A stretch of 64,000 bases of DNA from Micropterus salmoides (GCF_014851395.1 NW_024040817.1:28925976-28989975), one strand, 5' to 3'; counted from the first letter of the stretch, positions 1-13,854 are shown. Notes: generated by a model not told the origin, from the letters alone. Translations and numbers: made by a program.

Positions 1-189
1 AAAAGTTGGAAGATTGCATTATGACTAGATGAGTGAAAATTCTACTGGACGAGATGAAATCCTCTTCTCCTGCAGCTCTTCTTTTATCCCCGCTGCTGAG
101 TGCAGCTTTAATCACAAACACAAAAACAGCACAAGAGCTTGACACTTCTGCTGATGCAGGGTGGCAGTGTGTGTGTTGGCTTTACAGCA

Positions 190-191
<2 letters not shown>
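1..191. other. non-coding sequence
   Basis: No supported gene. The open frames here run straight into the TG microsatellite and are not credible. Confidence 0.5.

Positions 192-228
<37 letters not shown>
192..228. repeat. (TG)n microsatellite
   Basis: Uninterrupted TG dinucleotide run of about 37 bases. Open frames through it on both strands are products of the repeat. Confidence 0.95.
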
Positions 229-229
<1 letters not shown>

Positions 230-585
230 TCAGCCGATGCCCCATTTGCCAGGGTTGTTGTCAGAGAGTGCTTGAGGCCCATGGGTGGTAGCCAGCATGC
301 AGGAGCAGCACGTGCAGCCGAAGCCACCCAGGCCGCATCGCTGTTGACACAATGGTCTAGTCCGGAGAGTGCCCGGGGTGGAGGACGGCCTTGGTTGCAC
401 TCCTCAAATCAGGCTTTGTGCTGAAATATTGATGTGATGGCAGCACACAGTGTTCTCTCATTCTAATGTGTCACACATGTCCGATACGTGTGACACATAC
501 AGTAGATTTATTCTTCTGGCCCTACTGCCACTACAAGGGTGAAACTGATATATGGCTTCTGACAGCTGATACTACTACATCTGGT

Positions 586-640
586 TAGGGATGCACCGAA
601 ATAAAGATCCTTGGCTGAAGCCGGAACCGAATATAATGAA
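586..640. mobile_element. fragment of a hAT-like element end
   Basis: The start TAGGGATGCACCGAAAT followed by TTGGCTGAAGCCGGAACCGA resembles the terminal sequence of a dispersed teleost hAT element that I recognise from memory. No matching inverted end is visible downstream, so this would be a truncated copy. Confidence 0.4.
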
Positions 641-3366
641 TTTCCATTTTTTCCATTTATTTGTCCTTTTTTTTTTTACCATTGCATAAATGAAATAGTC
701 AAAATGTGCTTTTTACTTAGTGTTTCCCAAAGGATTTGGAGAGACTATGGGTGGTGGGTCCAAGGCCCTAGAGGGTCCGGTGAAGTAAATTACATGTGTA
801 CAATTACTTGTACACATGATGTAATATGTTTTATACTTTCTGTGAATATAATTCAATTAATCTTATTTCCATACTGTAGAGACACCTTATTTTGAAAACC
901 AGACACGTGTATCCTCGCGCCAAATTCATCAAGTCCGACCCAATTTGATAAATAATTTTGTATGTGGTTCTCGTACGGCGTAACATGAAGACTTCACAGC
1001 CTCTCTTCAGGTAGGACTCTCATACTGCAACACTTGTCTTTGTAAAGAGAGAAACTGACAGGATAAAGTCTCTAACCTGCCTGTCAGCTCGCATTGGTCC
1101 GTTTCAGTGGATTTACCATAAAGGCTTTAATACGTGTGCACTCCAAATTTCGGTGGGGCTAGCTTAATCGCCGAGTGACAGAAACACTCAAAGTGGGTCA
1201 GACCGTTTGTTGCCTTTTCTAAGAAGTCAGCCACAGATGTCAGAGGTCAATCGACTAATTTCTGTTTTAAACAACCTATAGGACTTAAGTTCCAAAAACT
1301 GCAGTTCATCGTATGGCCACTTGAGGGTGATTCCAAAAGCAAGTCATTTCCTATAGCTTATTTCCCCGTTCATGACAAATGTAGGGGGGGGGATTTTTAA
1401 TTTTATAATTTCCCCGTTTAAATTATATTAAGGCTTAAATAAGTCATGCTTAATTAAGAGCATGGCTGCTTTGAGTGACAGAGGGGTGCTCTCACAGGTG
1501 GCTAGCCGCTAATTTTTGGATTAGCTGGAGTCAGGCACAGTCATGATGGCGATGGCTGGAACCACCACACTGAGCTTCACCATCGCTCTTCAGAAACCTA
1601 TGGGTTTACGTCCGTGTTTTATACATGGATTTATTTCAGCTAAATTCCGCCTCCCCACCATGGGACCCCGTGCCTTTAGCTGCTTGGCACCCAGCTCTGG
1701 AATGCACTCCCCCCCCTCACATTTGACAGGCAGACACATTCACATCATTCACAAAACTCCTCAAAACACCTATAATCTTTAGACTCTTCAGACTTTTTAT
1801 CCATGTCTGTGTATTTGTTTTCTTAGACTTATATTAACTTGCTAGGTTTTGTATTATGCACTTCATTTTGTATGTCAAAAAATACCCATCACTTTGCAGC
1901 GCTAGATTGAAACCTTTGCTGACAGATCTTCAACATTTTCATTTGACATGGTTAACAATAAAAACAAGTATTGAGTGTTTATTTTTGGCAGGTTGGAAAG
2001 CCTTTTCATAGGATACCAAAATTATTTTGCTTTTACTGCTACAACTCCTACAATAATAATATCACATGCTAATTGCACGCTCCCTCAAAACATGCAACAT
2101 CTGTGGCGTTATGCTGTGTGATGGAACTACACATTTTCAAGTGGCCTTTTATTGTGGCCAGCCTAAGGCACACCTGTGCAATACCCATGCTGTCTGATCA
2201 GCATCTTGATATACCACGCCTGTGAGGTGGATGGATCATCTCAGCAAAGGAGAAGTGCTCACTAACACAGATTTAGACAGATTTATGAACAATATTTGAG
2301 AGAAATAGGCCTTTTGTGTACATAGAGAAAGTCTTAGATCTTTGAGTTCAGCTCAAGATGAATGGGGGCAAAAACAAAAGCGTTGCATTTATAATTTTGT
2401 TCAGTATATATATATAAAGTGACTAGGGCTATTTTGAAAGTCTGTTGCTCACTGGCTCTGAATACACATACAGTCAATCCATGGGTCACAGGAGGGGCGG
2501 GATGTTGATCAGCCTGCAAATCACTCACTCAAACAAGCAGTGGTGGGAGGCTTTGGCAGACTAAACTGGATGGAGCGTGTGGGAGAAGTAGATAAACAAA
2601 AGCAAGACAAGCGATCAAACGCCACAGCGACATGGAGAGCTACACACTGCGTGCTGATTAGTATTGAGGATGATGTCGGTCTTAAGAATGTTGTTAAAAT
2701 CACAACATAGTCGCTTGGCCCGGCGAGGTTGCTCTTTGCTCCGGTGATCAGAAAGGGAGACAAGCGCTCCACGAGTAAACGGCAGGCACTCCATGGATAG
2801 TAACCATGGCAACGGCTTCTGTGCGCTACACAGCTGTAGCCTATTTAACTTAAGTTAATTAAAGGCTACATAACTTTACCTGATAGGCCTACATGTAGCT
2901 TTCTCTGTCATGCGAATTCCCTCCTGTTAATGTCCTATTTAGTAATAGATAATAGTAATAGATTCTGGAAACTCACAAATAAAGAGGATGAGTCTCTCTT
3001 CCAATGATTTGTGCTCCACGTTAAAACTTTTAATCGCTGCCCAGCACTAATAGTGATAGAAAACCCGTGGACATCAGGAAAGCAGAAACTCTGTCAAATG
3101 ATTCTGTGTTGCACTGCTACCAAGTTGGGGAACTAGCAAGAGACAGATCAAAAAGAATACAGCAAAGGCAGACATATATTGACTTTAAGTGCCTGGTATG
3201 GGTCAAGCTGCAATAAAGCTGTATCGTACACGTTCCCTAATGCAGCTCAGTAGTGTCATTATGTTAGACCCTCCATGGCTAGTAAAAAGCCATGCTTTCC
3301 AAACTCCGTGCCTCCTGTTTGTAACGTAGGCTTCCCTGACTTAACACAGCTCCTGCAGTGGACAGT
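641..3366. other. non-coding region with a dispersed repeat piece
   Basis: No exon is supported. A stretch at about 1265-1365 (with TATGGCCACTTGAGG) resembles a dispersed teleost repeat that I recall but cannot name. The rest is A+T-rich and looks like intron or intergenic sequence upstream of pkib. Confidence 0.4.
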
Positions 3367-3400
3367 TTTCACAAGCTGAGGTACTACTCAGCTTGTGAAA
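3367..3400. repeat. short perfect hairpin
   Basis: The arms TTTCACAAGCTGAG (3367-3380) and CTCAGCTTGTGAAA (3387-3400) are perfectly complementary over 14 bp around the six-base loop GTACTA. No function is evident; it could be the remnant of a palindromic element. Confidence 0.8.
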
Positions 3401-5432
3401 TTGGAAATTGAAATTGACAAGTAAGCTGGCTTTGATGCGTAAAATCGGTGGAGCTCTGCGTAAAGCAATTAAACCAAACCGGTGAAGATCGGCGTCGGAG
3501 GCCACCGATCTATGCTCACATTCACTCAGTCTAATTAGACTGATAGATCAATGGCCACACTGTCATGTGTGCAGCCACCACTAGGCAAAAAATAGGACAT
3601 TCTGTAGTGTTAGGACAATGTGGTTTTTCTCTCTTGCATGTTTGAACTTTCTAATGGAGCACATTGGAGGGCCATTGGTGTATAGTCAGGATTAGTTGGT
3701 GATCAGAGATAAATCGGAACATGAGGTGTAAAAGTCGTAAATCTCCCAAAACTGTCTTGCTCCGCATGTTCTTTTCTTCCGATCATCCCTGAGGCTTTTG
3801 CCAGCGCTGCCTGCCAGCCATTCTTTACGGCTCTCTATCAAGTGTGCTAATTGCTGTAAATAGCGGGGTGCTGGTTGTGATTGACCCTTATGAAACGCTG
3901 CTCAGTCTGTCTCCTGTTTGGCAACGTGGAGGGCACTTTGTCGGGCTCATTTCGTATAATGGCTTGTTGTTGTTATTGCACATTAAACACAGTTAATTAC
4001 AGACAGGGTGGTTTGCTTTCAGGTGCCATTTGAAGGACTGCAACGGGAGGTGCTCTTTGGACCTGTGTACCAGTAAACAATGCTGCTGAATTATAGCTGA
4101 ATGATTTCAGTGAGTGCTTGCAACTTCCCTTTGGTATTGTGGGTAGTTAAAGTTCATTAGCAATGCCAGTTGTTTGAAGATGATAATTGGGAAATTGATA
4201 TTCATTTTTATTATTTTAATATATTTTTTTGTTTCCAAGTTTCCCATCTAGCATGGCGCATGTGCAGATTTACCACTTGAAATTTGTAACAATTATTTTC
4301 ACAGAGAAGAAAAACAAAAGCAGGCTTCTTGTTCTTACACCTTGACCATAGATTTTGCCGGCTGTCGTGACAGTTGCTGGCACAGCTTCTCAGCTGCAGC
4401 TAGCAGGCTAATTAAGGAGAAATCTTTTTATGAAAGAAAAGGATTTGAGAAGGAGAATTAACTGATATGTTTGTCAAACATAATGATATCGCAGGGCACA
4501 GGTTTGGCTGGAATTGCTGTGGTGTAAACTGTCAAAACAAATAAAGAGCAGGCAAAAGCAGCAAACATTAGCTTAAACTGACATAGCTGCAATGTCTCCC
4601 AGGAGGTGGAGGTTCCAGTCGTGAACCAAGCTTTTTCTAACATATCCTGATTACCTGAAACCCCAGAAATGTATGTAGTTAGCAAATGATATGCTCCTTG
4701 CCTTTGGTAACGCTATGTGACTAGTAAGAGTTAGCCTGGCATACCGTTTCAAGCTTACTATGTCCAAATGCATTGTTAACATTTTTTCTCTTGTGTTTTT
4801 GTTTTTGGAAGGGTTAAAACACCACCTGCAAACTCTTGTTTTTATGTGGACAATTCCAGAGCCTGAAGGACCTGTGGAGCCTAGTTTATGTTTGCTAGGC
4901 TAGGTTTGGAAAATTGCTAATTGGGGGAAGGTGTTTAGCAAACAGGCAATTGAGTGATTTCCCCTGAACTAAATTCATATTCAGATGTAAAATACTCTGA
5001 ATTTATACTACAGCAGGACACTAAAAGTAATAATATTGATGATAATAATTATAAGAAAATATCCATCCCTCAGATTCTTTGAGAAATAATTGGCATTGAC
5101 AGGTTTATTAAAAACCTAGAAAAATATTTCATCTTGAGACATTCTTCATTTGGGTTATACTGTGTACATGCACAGACTTGTAGCGCAGGACCTTGACAAT
5201 TTCTCTCTCAAAAGATTCTCCCCCTAAGCAAATTATCTGCAAAGTAAAAACCTGCGCTGATGCGTTTTTGTCTGTGAGTCCTGGCTTCTGAAACATGAAA
5301 GCAAGCAGCCATAGTGAGAAAAAGGGCTGCGCGGTTCAGCAGAAGAGACAGGAAGATCTGCCCAGGATGTTTGCGAGATCTGAAGGGAGGCTGTGATCAT
5401 GCTGTCTCATTAGATCAGTCTCAACTCTCTGC

Positions 5433-5435
<3 letters not shown>
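3401..5435. other. non-coding region, possible conserved segment
   Basis: No coding exon is supported. About 3760-4030 is less A+T-rich than its surroundings, lacks recognisable repeats and contains homeodomain-like TTAATTA cores, so it is a candidate conserved non-coding element. Conservation cannot be tested here. Confidence 0.3.

Positions 5436-5504
<69 letters not shown>
5436..5504. repeat. (TC)n microsatellite
   Basis: Pure TC run of about 69 bases. It is a homopurine-homopyrimidine mirror repeat, so it could form triplex DNA. Confidence 0.95.
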
Positions 5505-5507
<3 letters not shown>

Positions 5508-7694
5508 GCTGCTACTTTGGAAAAGAACATGTTGTTTTTTTATTTATTTTTTTAAATCAACTGCTGAAATTAGAGTCGTGCTTCACCTTCCAGCCTTTAT
5601 GCATATGTATGACCTTCTGTGCACCTGTTAATGTGAATATGATGAGCGAAGCCCATTTTCTTTCTTGGCATTTTTCCTCAGGTGCTGTATTTTGCATAGA
5701 ACTTGCATATGTCTTATCTCGTTATATTTTCACATTATAAATATTGCATCAATCTTTTTGTATTTAATCAGTTTGGATAGTGATTAATAATATTTTTTAA
5801 ATAATATATTCCTACATATCACAGTGTTAACAGTTTTTTATTGCATTATTTTCTTTGCTTATACATGCAGCAGCAACAATCCTAGTTTACCTTAATTTAA
5901 TGTTCACTTCAAATCTGACATTATTGTAACAAAAGACATGAGCAAGAAAAAAACAAACCAATGGCAATGCAGTATAAAGATAGTTTGCTCCTTCCTTGGC
6001 TCCCCTCCTCCACTATATAACTGCCTTTATAACAATGGTGCAGTTTCCATGGCAGCTAGGGCATGTTAAGCTTTAGGATAACAGTGAAAAAAGTGGGGAG
6101 AAGGACAGGGAATAATCACAGGGTATGAGGGACTAAAAATAGCAAGGGACTTAATCCCAGGCATTATTTATTCATCTGAAACTTCTGCGCCGGCTGTGTA
6201 AACATCATTTCTCTCGCAGTTCCTTGTTGGGCGGGCAGGCCGTTTTCTGACCGAAACCCCCACAGTCTTACTGACTAATAATTGGAGAGGGGGATACATA
6301 TATAGGGGTTGGATTTGTTGCGGTGAGGGAAACTGGTTCTGGATTATTGTAAGCAATCTATTACTATTCCTATTTCCTTCCTTCCTTCCTTGCTTCCTTT
6401 CTACTATTAGATGGAGCACGAGAGTTAAGAATGGGATTGCATAAGTGAAATGAACACAATTGCTTTGTCACTGGAAATCATCCACAGTGACTACCTAAAT
6501 TAAATATATTAAATATCGCTCTAAATTATGGCATACATGAATGGAAAAATGCAATAATGTTTAATGTAATTATTGCCAGTTCATGTGTTATATGCACTGA
6601 TTTGTGACGTATTGACTATAGTGAAGCTGTAGTGTGTGCGGTGACAGTGGCAGCTTCTCCGAGGCTGTCACTCTGTGACTGATGAGAAGCAGAATAGAGG
6701 TCAGCCGCAGGCAGCAGGCAGGGCCAGGCTGCTTTGCTCAGAGAACTGATATATATCATTGTCTCTTGTTTGGAGAGAACAAAGCTTTGACAGATATGGC
6801 TTTTTAAAGGCCAGTGCTGATATTTCTGTACTGAAGCTGCCTAGAGTTGCTTTTATTTTGTGCTTGTGTAAACAGTTTATGACTATAAGCAACATTAGGT
6901 TATTGCAGATATCACTAAGAGTGTATATGTTGACATTACAGTACACAAATGCTCAAAGTATTTTTACACTGTAAAATGTTTTAAACACTCAAATGTAGAT
7001 ATCTGTATCAGTGGGGATAGTGCACAGCGGTATAAAAACTATTTAACATCTAGCTTCCTGGTTGGCGGGCAGCGGAAAATGACATCTTTTTGCCCTCCAA
7101 GGGAGCGTTTTCTTTGAAATGTGACGTCATGTGAAAACTATGAATAAGTAGTACTAGATTACATAGTTCTTTAAACAAAACTCCCAAGGAAATTATGAAG
7201 AAATATTATGGAAATTACACACCCGAAAATTTGAGCGTTACCAAACTTGCTACTAAATAATACAATGAAGTTTTATTTTTATCTAATATTAATATTAAAT
7301 TAACAATACACATGGAATTTGACCGTATTGCATGGCCTGCTGCAGTGAATGGAACTTGCTTGGTGTCATCAGGTGACCTAAGTGGAGTTTTTGTCTGCAG
7401 GTTGTCTTACGTATGAGTTCATTAGTTCTATTTGATGAAGAAGGCCATGAGATACAGTCTAAAGTTTCAGGGGGGAAAGAACAGTGAGTGAACCTTGAGT
7501 GTAGAATATTGTGTAAGTGTAATAAGTGTACCCAAGGTTAAGAATCAATTTTTTTTAGTTCCCCAAATCAAACTTAAGAGCACATTCAGCTTTGAAAGTG
7601 AATTAATAAAATATGTAAAGGAAGGTAGTTTTCTCTTTTATTTTCACATAGCTCTAGACAATGATGTACTCATACAGTCCAGGCTGATACTGAT
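5505..7694. other. non-coding region
   Basis: No supported gene. Contains a short CCTT-type tract (about 6374-6398) and a moderately G+C-rich patch near 6630-6720. Open frames are short and show no family features. Confidence 0.4.
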
Positions 7695-8353
7695 TAGGGC
7701 TGCAACGATTAGTCGACGTAGTCGACAACGTCGACTATAAAAATCCGTCAGCGTGAAATTTCATTGTCGACGCGCATGGTTGCCATTTAAGGGAGAGATA
7801 GCAATCTTCATATTAGGAGCATTTCTGGTTGTTTATTAGTAAAGTTATTAGTAATGAGTAATGGTTTAAAGTACATCAAGGAACATCTGGCTCATGATGT
7901 CTTTTGAAAAATAAGGGGGCTGTTGCTTTATTGTTCTAAATAGACAATACATTGTTAGTGTACAGTTGTCGTTATAGTACTTGCTTTTAATTTGCTTTTA
8001 TTTTATATAGTTCCAAAGCAAAAATCTTTGTTAAACAGTTAAAAGTTTTAAAGTTTGTATAAATCAGTGAATTATAGGAGGAGCCTATCCTGTCTTGTCT
8101 TCTTCCCTGGTTTCCCCCTGGCATTGATACTGGTGTTCATTCTGAATAGTAAACCCTGTTCACTTAATGGGAACGTTAGCTAGTTAGTCGTGTGTTGCAG
8201 ATCAGTAATTCACTTGAAAGATATTTAATTAGTAAAATGGTTTAATTAGGGTTAGGGTTAAGGTGTGACAAAAATAATCGTTAATAGTTGACTAATCGAA
8301 TCATTAATTAATAGATTAGTAGACTACAAAAATAGTCATTAGTTGCAGCCCTA
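7695..8353. mobile_element. hAT-type MITE with terminal inverted repeats
   Basis: The ends TAGGGCTGCAAC (7695-7706) and GTTGCAGCCCTA (8342-8353) are exact inverted repeats. The flanking octamers ATACTGAT and ATGCTTAT match at 6 of 8 positions, as expected for a decayed 8-bp hAT target duplication. The 659-bp interior has no transposase frame, so this is a non-autonomous element. The left end holds three GTCGAC hexamers within 24 bp, and near the right end there are two tandem TTAGGG units. Confidence 0.85.
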
Positions 8354-8818
8354 ATGCTTATATGATTAAAAACAATATATAATAGCAAAACTGTGTATCA
8401 GTGGAATCCTGGTGAGATTGTGAACTCTCCTTGATTATCAGCGTAAAAATCACAACATTTATTGTTTGATTCAATATGTTTTACTGGCGTCATGATCTGT
8501 TACATTTTCAACCCAGAAAAACTTGAGAATCAGACATTGGAATTTTCCTGGCCCGTTTAGAGAGCGGTTTTGTCAGTGCTTTATCCAGATTTATAGCTAA
8601 ACATAACACTGTTTCCAAGTGTCTGCAATCCCTCAAGCAGATAAATGTCACATTTATTCTGACATGACCCCTGACCGTAATGGAAATGACACCTTCATTC
8701 ATGTCCTTTTCTGTGCAGCAGATGGGTCCTTCAAAGCATCTTTTATGCAACTGAACCATCCACGTGTCAAATAACCCATATATTAAAATATTGTTTTGAT
8801 ATTGTACCTGATTACTTA
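8354..8818. other. spacer between two MITEs
   Basis: Apparently unique A+T-rich sequence. A 107-codon minus-strand open frame (8508-8831) runs into the next MITE and has no recognisable domain, so I do not call it a gene. Confidence 0.4.
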
Positions 8819-9156
8819 TAGGCCTGAACAATTAATTGAAATCTTATCACAATCGCAATAATGCTTACTGCATTTTTCAAATTACAGGCTCAATATTTTT
8901 TTAATTAAATATTGTCATGCTGCAGAGATGTCCTGGGCTGGCCTACACATCATATTCTACAGACATAAGAAAATATCTCTGTTTGGTACAGATTCTTGCA
9001 AAAAAGCACACCATAATCATTTAAATGTTTTTCAATGAAAATGAGAATAATAATGTAAGAATGATCATTCCCTCCAATATTGCAAATTATATCACAATTG
9101 CAATGTCAGTCAAAATAATTGCAATTAGATATTTTTTATAAAATCCTTCAGGCCTA
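8819..9156. mobile_element. short hAT-type MITE
   Basis: The ends TAGGCCTGAA (8819-8828) and TTCAGGCCTA (9147-9156) are exact inverted repeats. The flanking octamers ATTACTTA and ATTACTGA match at 7 of 8 positions, a clear 8-bp target duplication. The 338-bp element is A+T-rich and has no coding capacity. Confidence 0.85.
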
Positions 9157-10164
9157 ATTACTGATAATACATATTTGTAAGCCTGAAACCAGTCAGTTCC
9201 AGTATGTATAGTACTGTTTCTATTGTGAAAGAGGTAGGTCATGGTGAAAAGTGATGTTGAAAAAGTATATATAATTATAATAAATAATAATTCTATTAAT
9301 GGTACTGAAACCCTGTATTATATTTGCGTCAGTATTGCCAAATTATTAAATGTGTTCAGTTTGGTCAGAAATGATCAAGAACTATGTTGCTGCTGCTCTA
9401 CATACTGTGTTTTGGTGGCTAAAGTTAGCAGGAATGAGATAAGAGCTCCTTGGGATGTTAGTTGTATACTGACTGTGAAAGGTCTCCAGTGAAGATTTAC
9501 AACATGTGAAGCATTTGTCAATATCAAAAGAATATTTACTTGCCAGGTTCTTGAATAGAGTTTCATTTTGACATTTTGTCCACGCGACAGAAGGTCCAAT
9601 ATGTCAGTGTTGGTTGCACTGATGCACAAAGTCCAAATTATTGAGCTCTCTGTATCCCTTTCTGTTTGTCGCTCTTTCTCTTGCTCTGTCCGTGGTGCTG
9701 AAAGCCTCCATACTCTCAGTGCCTGCTGAGACGAGCTTTCTTGCTCAGTGTCCTTGGACTTGCTTTTCCATTTAGAAAAGGAGCTGCTCTCTCCAAAAGC
9801 CAGCAAGGCTTCTTCTGAATAGAGCCACTCTCACCGGCATTGAGAGCACTGTGAGGTTTGATCAGAGACAATACTGTGTGCTGTTGTGGTCAAAATTACC
9901 CTTCAAAATTGAATGTGATGGGCTGTTGAAGTTCAGCGATCCAACAGACCCGCTTTGTTAAACACATAGATGAATTATTTGCACATCCAATTGACAAGAT
10001 GTGAGGATACTTTTAGCTGCATCATTATTTACATAGTGGCCCTGCAAGATAGAGGATGTTTCAAGTAGATATTGTAGAATTTGTTACTAAATTATAGAGG
10101 TCACTGTGTTTAGAAATAGCCCAGGTAGCAATTTGCAGTATTAATGAGCTCTTATTTAATTGAC
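9157..10164. other. non-coding region
   Basis: A 143-codon minus-strand open frame (9375-9806) has no recognisable domain, splice context or conserved motif. It may lie within an old dispersed repeat. No gene is called. Confidence 0.35.
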
Positions 10165-11373
10165 CAGGATTCCCACTCTTTTCTTGAGATCATTTTCCAG
10201 GACTTTTCCAGGACATTTTCAATGATTATCTAGCTGGTGAACAGGAATCACGCCATACACTAATATGTTATGTATAGGCTATATATATATATAATATTGT
10301 TTAAATGTTCTTTTTTAATATATTTATTTTTCTGGCATTCTAATTTATTTCTTTTGGAAAGCCCGTTGTTCTCCATGCTTGGCAAGTGCTTTGTAAATAA
10401 AATGTACCATTATCACTGCTGTTCATTTATACCAGTAATCCATTTATTACAATTTTGCCTTCTGACAAATATATATACCTTAATGTATGATTCAGAGATC
10501 GTAGAGTGGACTAGGATTGTTAACTGCCACTGACTCTTTATTAGTTTATTGCACCTTTCTTCAGCCCCTTTACTAGTAATATTAACTGTGAGCTACCGCT
10601 GTACGTTATGGTCCATTTTACCCCAACAATCCAGTGTGCGTTTGAAGAGACAATGCTAGCAATGTAATGACAACGTTAGCAAGTATTTTGCCGTAGTTGG
10701 ACTCCCATTCATTATTATCCATCTCTCTCAATGATACCCCACACCACTGCTGCTAGTCATAGTGGAATCACAAAACTTAAACCTTTGCAGGCAAAACAAG
10801 CTAGCAAGCACGTCAACATTGGCAACTGAACTAAACCATGCTAACCAATTTAACATTATTCAACCAAGTTAGGAAGAAAGCAGCGTTTATCTATTCAACT
10901 AAAAAAAACTACAGTACTTACCAGCCAGCAGTGACTAATAGTGACATTATTTAGTGTTTCGGCCACTTAAATTGTAATGTCATCCAACCTGCATGTGGCA
11001 TCTGTGTGTTCATAGCATTTCCACAACATGTACCGAGACCCGACTGTCATCCAAAAATTACCATTTGAACATTACTATGATCCTGAATATAACTTTTAAC
11101 TATTTTAGTTAACTGTTACAGCTATTAACTAAACTAAAATAATAATTAACTAAAATAAATTACATTTTAGTTTTTAGTTAACTAAAATGTTTTAGTTTAG
11201 AATAGTTAACTATTTAACTATTCATTTTCAGCTAGAGGAAAATAGGGCAATGTTGAAAGAATTTTCCAGGACAACACAAAATTTCCCAGGGCATTTTATT
11301 TTTCCTTTTATTTTCCATGACTGGAAAATTGGTCAACTTTTTTCCAGATTTTCCAGGACATTGGGGAATCCTG
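10165..11373. mobile_element. hAT-like non-autonomous element
   Basis: The terminal CAGGATTCCC (10165-10174) is mirrored by GGGAATCCTG (11364-11373). Copies of TTCCAGGAC lie just inside both ends, a pattern I associate with teleost hAT elements starting CAGGATTCC. No target duplication is visible and no transposase is encoded. The interior holds an A+T-rich cluster of small palindromes at about 11088-11224, for example ACATTTTAGTT / AACTAAAATGT at 11162-11190. Confidence 0.55.
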
Positions 11374-13850
11374 CAGAGCCGTCACATGTTCACAGTTTTA
11401 AGAAAAGAAGAAAGGTAGCCTTTTATGTTTGTGTGTTTTGTTACTCAGCACCTTTGCACCATTTCAGTTGTGAACAACTCTTAACCTTTGACAGTTCTTC
11501 AGTCAAAAGGCTTTTATAACTCTGCCTTGTTGCATAACATACCTGCGGCTTGTTCCCGTGTCAGACTGAGCCGGCGCAGGCATCATAGTATCTAGGTCAA
11601 TTTTCTTGACAAGATAATCCTATTTTAACTGTTGTTGGATTATCAACTAAAATAACCTGTTCAGATGATGGGTCACTGCCTGTTTAATATTTAATCAGAT
11701 GGCTTAGTAAAAGTTACCAAACCAATGTTCTAATTAGGACTGTACTAACGGTGGAGGTTATTGACACTGATAATTATGTATTAAGGCTTCTGAAAGCCAA
11801 TGTTTGGTACTTTTTGTATGTTTTCATCATTTCTACACAACAACTAAAGAGGGAATCCTCTAAGCACCATTTAATACTAAAACAAAGCTAACAATATATT
11901 TCAGCCACATTCTAGTTTTAATTGCACAGATTAACAGACGAATCCTAGCTTTTCATTGACAATGATTTGTTCTTCTTGATAATAACCTTGTCAGACTGAA
12001 GCAGGAATGCGAGATGATCTTTGTCCTGATTTAGCCAAAGTGTTCCTGAGGGAACCCTGATTACACTCCTATTGTCGAACTTTCATTTGAACTGTGGCCA
12101 TCCAGGACAAAGAGCATCTTTGACATGTGGGGCCAGAGAAGGGAAACTGGAACACTTCTTCTAGCCTCCCGGAACGCCTACAGTAAGATCCTACTGAAAG
12201 GCCAAGTTTACTGCCACTACAGAATGGTTCGCGAGAGGGCACTTCAGTTTAAAGACCTGAAATTACAGTGGCCGTAGAGGACATTGAGGCCACATCCACT
12301 GTATTTTATGTACATTTGGGGTTTTTAGCAACATGGGGGAGTTCACATTCTGCAATTGAAAACGTACTCATGGTGGATTAGGGCTGTCACTGTTACTGTC
12401 CTCTCAACTGTTTGACCCATTCATTATGACTTGCAAATTAGGAGTTGGTGCATTCACATTAACAATTGGTGGCACAAATTATCCACTTGGGTGCCATTAA
12501 ACATTGCAGAAGAAGAGGACGTAATGAGATGATGTAATTAAAAGAGCTTCACTCAGACCTCAAACAATCACAAATTGAGAATGCACATAAAAACAGGTGG
12601 ATGGAAACACTCATAGATCCACTGTTGCTAACAAAAAATGGAGTCAACTAGCTTAAGGAAGGAATGTTTGGAAACATAAACGGGAGGCTGTTTGCAGACT
12701 CTGTAAAATGCAACTGCCTTAAAGTAAGAGTTAATTTGTCACTGATGTGAGGCAGCGCTTACGAGCAGAAGGTCAATTGTACACTGTACTTTAGGATCTA
12801 CATGGATTGCGTGCATGGTGGTTCAACTTTATTCAAACTTGATTTTTTTAAATATGTGACATGGTATAGGCTGATTCCAGTTTTGATTCTGTGAATATAA
12901 ATTTGACTGCTTTGATGCCAACAAAATCATAAATGAATAAAGGCTTCAGAATTGCATTTCTAACAGTGTGGAGTTGAAGTTGAAACACTATTTAGACCTT
13001 TTTATATCAGGAAAAAAATTCAAGAAAGCATAGTTGAACTGAATGCACAAACTATGAAATAATTAGACAAATATATACTTATATCAAACTTCTTTTTGGA
13101 TTCTGGTCAAATGATTCTGATGGTGGTAGGGGGTGCATTGGAGGACTCATGATCTCAGTATTTAAATCCAAAGATGTTGAGAGGGAGGATGGCCATAGGG
13201 TGAATGGGTAATGTGGTTATAGATTTCAAAACAGTACTTATGCTTTGAAATGAAAACTATCAATCATTTATGGTAATCTTAGACAGCACAGTTATTTAGA
13301 TGATTACATATTAAAGTTCAAAAATGCTGCGTCTGTCATCTTTTAATCTAACAAAGCCACGCAAAAGCTACAATCTCATTGTATTTACCCTGCATTGCCT
13401 ATTCCTCCCTCTATGTGCAGAGTCATGGGCTTAGTTGTCAACATGCGATTATGCAAAAGTGTTGGAGGAAATATGTTCATGGAGTTGTTTTTAAAAATAG
13501 GCTACAATGCTGTACTTTGGCCTATATGAGCTCAATGGCTAAGCTACAATAGCGCTTGAGGCTAACAGATGGCCAACCTGTGGCCCTTTTTTCTAGAGAT
13601 CTCGCCTGCGAGTGTGTGAGTTTATAGCTGCAAGTACGTATCAACTCACATGTCATTCCTTTGTTGAATGAGAGCGATGGGGAAATGGGATTTTGCTCCA
13701 CAGAATGGTATGGTTATTTAAAGCGAGGCAACACAACAAAAGAGGGAGTCTGGGAAGAGAAAGTGAGATAGTGAGAGAATGGAGTTTAGTCATATGTTTA
13801 CCTGCCAGTGGTGCTTTTTCTGTTGTGTTGCCATGGCAACACCAGCTCGC

Positions 13851-13854
<4 letters not shown>
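11374..13854. other. non-coding region
   Basis: No supported exon. The sequence is mixed A+T-rich with no long open frames, and no tRNA or small RNA was recognised. It is consistent with upstream or intronic sequence of pkib. Confidence 0.4.

Noticed and set aside
5314..5631. Serine/leucine repeat protein across the TC run, and the Arg/Glu repeat frame on the other strand
   Set aside because: Direct translation of a dinucleotide microsatellite.
8243..8266. Telomere-like GGGTTAGGGTTA
   Set aside because: Only about two units inside a hAT MITE; not an interstitial telomere.
9375..9806. 143-codon minus-strand frame
   Set aside because: No domain, no splice signals, and biased Ser/Gln/Arg composition.
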